A DNA stretch of 64,000 nt, from the NCBI GenBank assembly GCA_021234155.1, contig JAJEKV010000034.1:11930697-11994696 (forward strand), read 5' to 3'. Shown here piece after piece: positions 55,196 to 64,000 of this stretch. The position numbers were made by a program, and so were the translations under genes. The number at the start of each line of letters is the position of its first letter. Within the stretch, counting starts at the first letter, position 1. The DNA comes from Isoetes taiwanensis (Eukaryota; Streptophyta; Lycopodiopsida; Isoetales; Isoetaceae). Under the pieces are notes generated by a model. The model saw only the letters and a list, made by a program, of their open reading frames with translations, did no database searches and was not told where the DNA came from.

Positions 55196-56864
55196 ATAAC
55201 TTATAACTCAAACCCGCATGACTTGTGAATTTGGCTTAAAAGAATTTGTGTTTGAGAACATCGTATCCTAGCTATAATGTTTGCGGTGACAACTTTTGGA
55301 ACTCAAATGGGCATAACATGTGAATTTGGCTTAGAAGAATTTGATGTGTTTGGAAGATCTTATCCTAATCTAATAAGAACTAGTTATGGTGCCCAGCATT
55401 GCCGGGCTTTAGTAGCAGTTTGAAGGGATTTTCATTGTTGAGACGTGTCTTTGTTTGTTTGGTAATATCAATATATTCCTTGGTAGTCAATAAATCTTTA
55501 ACAAACCTTGATATGCATCTTTATCTTCATCTTTCATGGATTTAAGCATAACTACTTCCGCCTAAAGAGTTGCTTTTCTTTTCAACACTGAAATTGTAAA
55601 CCTAAACCTATAACATTTATGCACCGCCAAATAGCACCATCATGCTCATGTCCAGGATGACACGTACTTATGCTTTGCTAATAATGAGAAAGGGCTGGAA
55701 AAGCAAGAAGTAGAGAAAAGGTTGCATCCCTTTCCATTGTGATCCCATGATAGAAGCAAATTTCAAAACTTATAGTCTAGTGGAAAGCAGCAAACCCCAC
55801 CCCACTTTCCACGTCAACAACAACAATGGAAACAACGATGTTTAATTGTTACAAAATAAATAGTGGGTGTTCAACTGTTACTTATATAAAGCCTTTGTAG
55901 TGCAATGGTTGTTGTCTATGCTTGTATTGATTATATGGGTGAAAGATAACTGCATTTGTGAAGGCGGAAGACATGCAAGTATAGAATGCTCATGCATGTA
56001 TCCTTGCACAGAGTGCTCCATACACAGGAGGGATCTAGTTAAAGCAATAGTTCTCTCTCTCAAACTTCCCTTCTCTATTATTCTGCATGATCAAACACGA
56101 TTCTGTGTTGTATCCTGCCTAGAAGCAACTTTAGATATCAAACAACCCTATTTGTTCATATTTCAAAAATTCTCAACACCTTGGAATTTGATGACAAAGA
56201 ATAGTTGGATGCCCTCTTGAAATAGAAATTTAGAAGCATATTAAGTTTCTAGCCCATCCTTCTGCTGCTTCCGATGCTTAGAGTAAAAAACTAATTGTCA
56301 AAGAAAGCCAAGTTGAATTTTTTGCTTTTGACGCTACAATTGATAGTACAAATATGCATAAGCTTTAAGAAAGCCAAGTTGAACTTTTGTTTTTGACACT
56401 ACAATTGATAAGTACAAATATGCATATTCTTTTTTCTTGTCTTATGTTCCACATGAACATTCTTTTTAGGTCGTTTTCATGCAAGGACTCAAATAGTGTT
56501 CTGTACTATTGGTACAGATGACATGGTGAAGCTCTAAGTAGATGATGTGGGCGAACCAATAACAATGATGTGGCAAGCCTATTATGGATCTAATGCTTTA
56601 ACGCAATCCTCTCCATTATTTTGATGTCTGAACCTGCAACTATACACATTTCTCAAAAAAAACGTCCAACTTACATAGTTGGAAAGAACACTGGTTAAAA
56701 CTGCTAAGCATTTTCATTGGCCATAATAAGAAAAGAATTGATATACACATCTTAATATGAGCAACATGAGACATGCATGATGGTAATCATTGTTGTGAAT
56801 GAATATTTCAAATATTGTATATGTAATTCCAGACATGTAATAGCATTTCCAACATATCTTTGAT
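55196..56864. other. Non-coding stretch with a tandem duplication
   Basis: No gene was recognised. At about 56.30-56.43 kb the phrase 'aagaaagccaagttgaaYttt...acaattgata.gtacaaatatgcata' occurs twice in tandem (period near 67). Confidence 0.5.
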
Positions 56865-57149
56865 ATGTTCTTGACTTGCAGCATCCCACGTAACTATTTG
56901 GAGAGAACTGATGAAAGAGACGTATTATCTCATGCGCTGCATTGCCAAACGATGATCATTGGAAGATTGGAGAGGACAATTGGAAGATTGGAGAGAACTG
57001 ATGAAAGAGAATCATTATCTCATGCACTGCATTGCCAAGACATGATAATTGAAAGATTGCAAAGAACTCTTGAAAGATTTGGAAAGAGAATGAATGCTAA
57101 GAATCGTTCAAAAGAAACTTTAGCTCAAGCTCCATTGCGGCAAACATAG
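56865..57149 (+). CDS. Possible 3' exon with an internal 30-residue repeat
   Basis: Ninety-four codons end at a TAG. A good acceptor-like sequence (gttcttgacttgcag) ends at 56881, so coding could start there as an exon. The peptide holds two copies of LERTDER(D/E)xLSHALHCQxMIIxRL(E/Q)RT, encoded by a 90-bp in-frame tandem duplication (units at 56898 and 56988). The units are charged and heptad-like, so a coiled coil is plausible. No family was recognised and no upstream exon was found. That the repeat is in frame and the charge pattern kept is the main support for coding. Confidence 0.35.
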   Translation: MFLTCSIPRNYLERTDERDVLSHALHCQTMIIGRLERTIGRLERTDERESLSHALHCQDMIIERLQRTLERFGKRMNAKNRSKETLAQAPLRQT

Positions 57150-57429
57150 CTCATTCAACTTCGGTTTCGTGGACTTCTGGGCTTACAACCCCCTCTAATG
57201 CTACATCTTGATTTAATGAGGAATTTGAATCGTCTCTACACAAAATGTATAGTATTAGTATTAGTATGTAATTACTACAATTCTCATTCTATACGTAATG
57301 ATACCATCTCTAGCAAAAACTGATAGAAACTAAGGACGTAATCTATGAGTATACCATTCTCTTGCAACTTCGTATATTTATAGAATTAAGCACACACTCA
57401 ATTCTCATTCCTTCATTAGCATAAAACAA
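57150..57429. other. Non-coding, nothing recognised
   Basis: AT-rich flank after the possible exon. It may hold its 3' untranslated region, but no poly(A) signal decides it. Confidence 0.4.
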
Positions 57430-58690
57430 ACATGCAAGTATCTCCTACCTGCAAATATGTGAATTCTCATTCCTTCATTAGCATAAAATACAGACATGCA
57501 AGTATCTCCTACCTACAAATACGTGAGATGACATATAATGTTTAGATGAAGAGGAGTCCTTACCTACGTACACCTCCTGCTCTAAAAATTCCTGCAAAAC
57601 CAACATCACCTGCAAAATGATATGCGCATGGCCAAATCTCCCCTGCAAAAATCTTTAAAACTGACATCAAGGACTTGGTCATGGAAGCACATAAAATTGT
57701 TTAATTAAAGGAAAGATACCACCCATAATTTAAAGAGCCCCTTGATCATGATCATGTCAACCCCTCGATAATGTAATAGAGCTAGCCAAAGAACTTGCTC
57801 TTAAAAAAATCTTCTGTGGCAAGTCCCTTTTTTGGACTTCTCCTCCTCGTATGTACTATGATTTAGGCACATGGCCATTTTCTCAGCTCTCCATTATTCC
57901 AAAAAGACCATTATTTTAGGCAATAGTATATTTTTGCAGAACACACAGATCTCCCGATATTTAGGAGCTAAATAGATTGGATTGCGAGAATCCTAAGCTC
58001 AACAGACAACTTTACAACATTTGAGATTAGGCTATTAAACAGACAACTTTACAACATTTGAGATTAGGCTATATAGGGCATACTGGAAACATGAAACTTG
58101 AGATGAGTGCTCTTTGTAGCGTCTTGCATGTTGCTTTTCCTACCTAAGAATATAATGTACTTTGCAACCAGAAGAGGTGTACTTGCAGGCAAAAGTATCA
58201 GCTAAAATACAAACATGTAAGTATCTCCTACATGCAAATATGTGAGATGGCATATAATGTTTAGATAAAAAAAAATGCAAATACGTGAGATGGCATATAA
58301 TGTTTAGATACGTCCTTACCTACGTATACCTCCTACTCTAATAATTCCTGATTAACCAACATCACTAGCAAAATGATATGTGCATGGCCAAATCTTCCCT
58401 GCAAATGGAAACACAGAAAATTGTTTGATTAAAGAAAAGATACCAACCATGCGGAAGAGTCCCTGATCATGTCAACCACTGATAATGTATTATAGTTGGT
58501 CAAAGAACTTGCTCCTTACAAAAATATTCTGTGGCAAGTCCCTCTTTTGGACTTTTCCTTCTCATATGTAATACTATGATTTAGGCACATGGCCATTGCT
58601 CAGCTCTCCATTATTTCAAAAAGACTCCATTATTTTAGACAATAGTATATTGTTGCAGGACACATAGATCTCCCAACCCAACTATCAATT
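57430..58690. repeat. Local segmental duplication, about 0.5-kb unit
   Basis: The segment from about 57.48 to 57.95 kb (gcaagtatctcctacctaca, acgtgagatgacatataatg, caacatcacctgcaaaatga, ctgtggcaagtccctttttt) recurs at about 58.21-58.67 kb in the same order and orientation. The copies are diverged, with several small indels. A partial extra copy of 'caagtatctcctacctgcaa' precedes at 57432. No coding sequence was recognised in either copy. Confidence 0.8.
58001..58074. repeat. Tandem repeat, 37-bp unit, two copies
   Basis: The 37-base unit starting aacagacaactttacaacat and ending ggctatta occurs at 58001 and again at 58038, nearly perfect. It lies inside the spacer of the larger duplication. 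Confidence 0.9.
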
Positions 58691-59379
58691 AAGTGCGCCT
58701 CAGTAAAATGTTTATATTTAGGAGCGAAATCAATTGCATTGCCAGAACTCAAACTACGATGATGGTGGGTGGCCTATGAAATTCTGGTGCAGTAAAGTAT
58801 CTTAGCATTCAATCTTCAGAAACAAACTTAAGGTGCCATATCGCCTCTCGCCAATAACTCCAAAGCTATATATGTTGCTCTATAATAACTCATCGTTGAT
58901 TGAAGTGAATCTGGAGAGAGAATGAGATCTGACATAAGCTAAGAATATAACTACTTTCTGAAATATGCTAACTTACCATTGTCCTTGACTTGGATAGAAC
59001 CTTGATCATATAGTGAAGCATGCCTTCAAATGGAAAAATCTGAAACCTTAGGTATTTTGCATGCATATATATATCATCCCGGAGAATATTTGATTTCAAC
59101 ATCCCTGTATTGAATGTTTGCTATTTGATGGGGCCTTATTTTCTTATCTCATCCCAACGGTGCAAGAAGGTAAGTTACCTAAATCTGAGCATGCTGACTA
59201 ATAAATTCCCATTGAGATGCTCTCTTCATATCATAGAATTTCATGAGCCACTGTACTTCAGGAGGCAAAAGACAAAAGTCAAAATTTGTCAATTCTTGTG
59301 GAGGTCCCTAGTCCGAATTTCTCTGGATGCATTCATACTGCTCATAAATTGAAAAAGAGGAAACAATTGTGAAATAGAA
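58691..59379. other. Non-coding, nothing recognised
   Basis: AT-rich. An 80-residue plus frame at 59110-59352 has no family signature and is probably chance. Confidence 0.4.
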
Positions 59380-60650
59380 AATGGACTGCATGGCCTGCAA
59401 CAATAGCAAAGCATTATTAGAAACATACTCTTTTCTCAAAAACAAAGTATAAGATGGCTAATTTACCTGTATTGCAGAATGATGAACAATAATTTGAATA
59501 TGGAACTAAGAAGCAAAACAATATCAAATTTAGATTCAAATTTCCATTCATAATCAAGTTAGATTTTCAATGGAGGTCATCATGAACGAAGAGAGGCATG
59601 TTGAAACTGTCACAATGAGGCCCACCCACTTGCTACATATGGATTTGACACTTACATGGAATTGCAAAGAGCCCTCCTATTGTTCATCATATAAGAGATT
59701 AACTCCCAAATCTCAGCCATATAGAAGTTCAAAAATATGCAAAGTAATTGCATCAAATATATTTGCCACTTGCTACATTGGTGCAAAGATGAGTACAATT
59801 GTTACACATAGCAAAACTTTCCCAGCCATACTTTAGTTCAAAAAACATGCAAATTAGTTGCATAGAGATCTTTGCTAAATTTATGAAGTCTACATCTCGA
59901 TTGAAAGCGGTAGGATAAGCATAATCCAAACCTAGCCTAGCCACCAAACGCATGATAGATGGGCCATCAGATCCGATGAGGCAAAAATGACATGCACTGC
60001 CAGAGAATCTTCTAGAAATGTTTTCCTATTGCATGTATGAAAAACAAACAAAGGCAAGCAAAAATGACAATAAATATGTAGATTGCCACAGAATTAGTTG
60101 CATAACAAAAATTTCACACTCTATCTCATCATACTTCTGATCAATTGAAAAAAGAGAGAATGATCGGATCTGAATCCCATCTAGCATGACTAAATTACAA
60201 AATCTTCAGCCATTTGACTGGAGGAAGAAAAATGGGTTGCATGACCTGCAACAATAGCAAAACATTATTAGAACAGACCAGTTCCTCAAACGAAGTACAA
60301 GATGGCTAACCTGTATTGCATAAAGATCAACAATGATTGGGATATGGAACCAAAAAAGGAAGCAACGTCAAATTAAGATTCAAATCTCCATTCATATCCA
60401 AGTTAGGTTTTTAATGGAGGCCATCATGAACGAAGAGGAGCTTGCCAAAACTCTCAGAGTGAGGCCCACGCACTTGCTAAATATAGATTGGAAACTTGGA
60501 TGGAGTTGCAAAGATCCGTCCAATTGTTCATCATAGAAGACATTAACTGCCACATCTGAGCTAAACAATTTCAAAAACATGCAAAGTAGTTGCATCTGAG
60601 ATATTTGCTACTTGCTATGTTGCTGCAAAGTTCAGTACAATTGTTCACCA
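59380..60650. repeat. Second segmental duplication, about 0.42-kb unit
   Basis: The segment beginning gcaacaatagcaaagcatta (59397) recurs at about 60249, offset near 852, same orientation. It includes 'gaggycatcatgaacgaaga', 'gaggcccacscacttgcta' and 'tgttcatcata.aaga', and extends to about 59.81 and 60.65 kb. Both copies contain an open phrase on each strand but no known domain. The minus strand of each carries acceptor- and donor-like steps, so duplicated exons of an unrecognised gene cannot be excluded. Confidence 0.8.
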
Positions 60651-60989
60651 TAAAAGAAGACACATTTACCTTCGTTTCCAACGAATAGAAGGTAAATGGC
60701 CTTCTAGAGCTAGGTGACAAGTGTCCCAAGCGGTTAGTAACTTCCAGGCACTCACCCTATTTGGAGCTTGGCACATAGGTTTCCCGCATCAGCGCTTTCA
60801 TGCGCATCTCCATTCTGGATTTCCCTGAGCTCACTTCCCACCCACCCTCCCTCTTTCCCCTTTTTCTGTTGATTCATAGGTCATTATTTCCAATTAACCT
60901 GCTTGGCCTTGTTAGTATGATCCACTTTGTTATTGCTGTATTCGTTGATTTATGGTTATGGAGACTTGCTAAGTTATGTTGATATGTGA

Positions 60990-61440
60990 CTTTTCGTTTA
61001 TGGTAGCTTATGTTTATGTTGATATGTGACTTTTCGTTTATGGTTTGAGAGCCTAGGTGGCTTGTTTTTGGTGTTAAAGCCTTGGTGGCTTGTTTATGGT
61101 TGAAAGCCTTGGTGGCTATTTTATGGTTTTAAAGCCTTGGTGGCTTATGTTTGTAGCCTTTGGTGCCGGTGGGCCCGGGGTCTTGTCTTACTCTTGTTAT
61201 TCTTTTGCAGCCAATCTGACCTACTTTGGTTATTACTAAATTGATTGATATGGTTATGGAGCCTTGGTGGCTTATATCGGTATGGGACTATTGGTTTATG
61301 GTTTTATAGCCTTGGTGGCTTGTTCATGGTTGAAAGCGTTGGTGGCTGTTTTATGGTTTTAAAGCCTTGGTGGCTTATGTTTGTAGCCTTTGGTGCCGGT
61401 GGGCCCGGGGTTTTGTCTTACTCGTGTTATTCTTTTGCAG
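60990..61440. repeat. Minisatellite-like array (agccttggtggctt) in two larger copies
   Basis: About eight copies of 'aagccttggtggcttRtttatggtt' or variants occur. The whole block, ending tggtgccggtgggcccgggg and ttattcttttgcag, is present twice (ends near 61210 and 61440). The final 'ttcttttgcag' in each copy looks like a splice acceptor, so one or both ends could precede an exon, but no coding exon was recognised after them. Confidence 0.8.
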
Positions 61441-62449
61441 GATGACGCAGATGAGTTTGCAGTTTTGGATGGTTGGTGAAACTGCCGCTTTCAATCGAGT
61501 TCTGATATAGTTGGCAGCTTTCATCTGCATGTGGCTTTCCTTTTTCGACGTATTTGTAAACCCAAAAAGGCCGGTAGGCATGAGGGTTCTTTTTCTTTTC
61601 TATTGTGTATAACATCTCTTAGATGGTTGTTTATCTTTAGGGTTTCCTCGAAAACCCGAAAGGGCGAGGTTTTCATCCCGGGGATAAGCTTCTCTCTTAG
61701 AGCATGTTATATGAGCATGTTTCTGTAGCATGTTTCTGTTTATGGAGATGCCCACAAGGGCCATTTTGTCATGTTTTGCCATACTTTAGTTCAAAAAACA
61801 TGCAAATTAGTTGCATGGAGATCTTTGCTAGATTGAGAACAAATTCAATTTTTTTAAACATGATAGAACACTAAAGCAAAAGATTTAGCATACCTATTTC
61901 CAAACGTACTGGACATTTCAAGAGACAAACCATAAAAAAAAGCTATAGAAAAAGCAGCGCATGTTCTCCTCAACAATTTCTAAAACCTTGTCAGTGGAAA
62001 ATGGTGAAACCAAGAAAAAAAATCCCGGCATTGATGAGCATACCCTACTTTTGAATTCACATCAATCAGTCTTCATTGCTGCCGACATATCTTGATGCCA
62101 AAACTATCATTGCCATGACATAAATTTCCCATTCTATCTTTATCTTCTTGCTATGGCCTTGTGAGATTTCTATATCCAACCTAATCGATTGAGAATGAGA
62201 CATAGGTATAAAACCTCAGTTTTGGAATCGTAAAATGCATCTCTACCTTTCAACGCTACTGCAACAATAATCATGGCTTCAAAACAGTTCCATCAGCTTC
62301 ATGTCTATCTTGGTTGAGATTTTCATTAAACTCCCAGTGGCCCTGCATGTTCCATGATACCAAAAAAATTAGAACCCCAAACAAAAGCTCGGCATAAAGA
62401 TGAATAAGATAGACTACCTGAGTAAAGGCAAGAAAAATTGGAAGATCTA
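61441..62449. other. Non-coding, nothing recognised
   Basis: No supported gene. The phrase 'ccatactttagttcaaaaaacatgcaaattagttgcat' at about 61781 also occurs at about 59827, showing that this block shares sequence with the duplicated region to its left. Confidence 0.45.
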
Positions 62450-62729
62450 GAAGAGGATTTGTGGGGCCAGCACTATACTACTGGATGATTTGGATTATTC
62501 AAGGAATTCTAAGTTGAAGTTCTTAAGAAACGCACAAAGATAGAAGGCTGGTGATCATCAGAAGCAATATAACTAACAAAAATTAAGTAGAAGAGGATTT
62601 GTGGGGCCAGCACTATATTACTGGATAATTTGGATTATTCAAGGAATTCTGAGTCAAAGTTCTTAAGAAAAGCACAAAGATAGAAGGCTGATAATCATCA
62701 GAAGCAATATATCTAACAAAAATTAACTA
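62450..62729. repeat. Tandem repeat, 140-bp unit, two copies
   Basis: The unit beginning gaagaggatttgtggggcca (62450) is repeated at 62590. It continues through 'ggattattcaaggaattct' and 'gcacaaagatagaaggctg' to 'aacaaaaatta'. Copies differ at a few positions only, so the duplication is recent relative to its surroundings. Confidence 0.92.
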
Positions 62730-63176
62730 CATGAACTAATTCACAACCATAAAGAGCTTACCGCAATCGGTGAAGCAGACCAAATTAAATAGAGCAAATC
62801 AAATAAGTACAAAACCAAATGAGTGGCCAAAGAGTAGTATTATTAATCCACCACAATTTGTTTTTGCTCATTTTCCATGATTTTAAGACATCCACGCCTT
62901 AGGACCAACGCAGCCTTAAACCGAACGTCCAAGACTTGCTGGTCTTTAAGATGAAGAAATCGTCCAAAAAAGGATCCAATTATCCTGCACAGGGTAATTC
63001 TGCTGAGGCATTTTAGTGCAATATAAAGGGATCAAAACAATATTTTGAATCTAGACAAACAAGGTGACCTAGCAAACACTAATGACCAGGTGGTGCAATT
63101 GCAGATTCCTTTTTCAAACACTCAGAATTCTAGCATTTTAGCCATTTAAAAAAAAACAAGCCCAAAAAACGCAGTG

Positions 63177-63455
63177 GAGCCTAAAAAAAGTCCACATTTC
63201 AAGACAAGGTGTTTTCTTGGTTTTGGACAAAGTAAGAAACACACTTTTGAGCACCAAAATGCAACCGAAGAGAAAAAGCCTATGCCGCATAGACAGACAA
63301 GGCCTTATTAAATTATAATTTATTTAAAAACGCTTGAGCCTAAAGAAATCCACATTTCAAGACAAGGTGTTTTGTTTGTTTTAGACAAAATAAAAGACAA
63401 ACTTTTTAGACCAACAAAATGCAATCGAAGAGAAAAGCCTATGCGCCATAGACAT
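63177..63455. repeat. Tandem duplication, about 159-bp unit
   Basis: 'gagcctaaa.aaa.tccacatttcaagacaaggtgttttc' at 63177 recurs at 63336. Both run through 'caaaatgcaaYcgaagagaaa' and 'gcctatg'. The second copy has small indels. Confidence 0.85.
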
Positions 63456-63499
63456 GACAAATATTAATGGAATATATTACATTTAAAATAGGGCACATA

Positions 63500-64000
63500 G
63501 AATAAAATGTTTAAATTTTTGCACGTAATTTTAAATATCTAAAGGAACATCCTTTGCGTGTATTTCCTCATCCGATTCGTAAGCTTGGGGAGACTTAGGA
63601 TTAGTAGCTTGTAGTTTTTCCTCGACTCGGTAGGGACTTTTTATCCTCTCGCGGACCTTAAGTGGATCTTCGACGGAATCAATTCAACATAGTCGCCTTT
63701 GATCGCGTTGTTCCATTGAAGAGGAGGCATGTGCTCAACAGAAAGGCCGTAACACCATCCTTATCCTTGATCCCAAGTTCCTCGTTGCCCGCAAGCCGTA
63801 AGGAACCGACTGTGATTTGATGTATGCTACCGTGACACGCTGCCGATGTCAATGGCTACGAAATCCCCCCTAATATCCGCCTTTAACCCGCAAAGAAAGG
63901 AAACACTTTTGTATTCGCTTATGCCCGCATGGAGAAAACAACTAGACACTTACCATATGGCGCCTCAGAAACCCTTTTGCAAGGATCTTCATAGCCGCTT
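63500..64000. other. GC-richer end of the window, unidentified
   Basis: GC and CpG content rise compared with the preceding 10 kb, which often marks a coding or younger transposable segment here. Frames on both strands are broken every few dozen codons and I found no motif. The window ends inside it. Confidence 0.35.

Noticed and set aside
57430-58690. CRISPR-like array from regularly spaced repeats
   Set aside because: The genome is eukaryotic, and the units are long, few and diverged with no short identical repeats and unique spacers.
61245-61445. Gly/Leu/Trp-rich repeat protein from the minisatellite
   Set aside because: The peptide is a direct product of the agccttggtggctt array, and the frame is interrupted between copies.

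Overview
This is nuclear DNA of a land plant with a large, repeat-rich genome. The signs are intron-containing plant-type genes, a Ty3/gypsy chromovirus primed by initiator Met-tRNA, LINE-type DUF4283 sequence, MITEs, and many coding remnants full of stops and frameshifts. The general look (ancient decayed elements, very low density of intact genes) would suit a gymnosperm or another large-genome plant, but I cannot name the species. There is no bacterial operon structure, no CRISPR array and no rRNA locus. I did not identify any tRNA gene.

Layout. 1-0.3 kb holds the chromodomain end of an antisense chromovirus integrase. 0.3-6.5 kb is gene-poor. 6.49-26.46 kb can be read as one long, decayed LTR retrotransposon. 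Its 168-bp 5' LTR remnant is identical to the end of a complete 1,624-bp 3' LTR, with a PBS at 6658 and a polypurine tract before 24834. Its gag-protease-RT-RNase H-integrase-chromodomain remnant lies at 17.6-24.0 kb. Between the PBS and gag it carries about 11 kb of extra DNA: a broken histone-H3-like gene (7.25-8.35 kb), unidentified coding-like stretches (8.9-10 kb) and an antisense, decayed transposon-type protein (12.3-16.4 kb). A MITE-like element interrupts its reverse transcriptase.

26.8-31.9 kb is a run of minus-strand coding remnants ending in an FCP1/NLI-interacting-factor-like phosphatase domain. That domain is split by a Harbinger-type MITE with a TTA target duplication. 34.4-40.5 kb holds transposase-type remnants on both strands, including a DUF7869-like protein. 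42.2-45.0 kb holds a minus-strand remnant, another foldback element, and a poly(A)-tailed, ORF1-only LINE-like unit. 45-52.7 kb is AT-rich non-coding DNA with a 346-bp direct repeat pair.

The only host gene whose complete exon structure is clear is a four-exon 2-oxoglutarate/Fe(II)-dependent dioxygenase at 52.89-54.50 kb. It has a TATA box, clean splice sites and all catalytic residues, but one in-frame stop at codon 210 lies upstream of the iron-binding core. 54.5-64 kb is non-coding DNA dominated by local segmental and tandem duplications. One possible 3' exon (56.87-57.15 kb) carries a 30-residue internal repeat.

The genes do not form a pathway. The window is best read as one enzyme gene, probably recently inactivated, beside nested transposable elements, two of which interrupt or carry gene-like sequences (the FCP1-like phosphatase and the H3-like gene).
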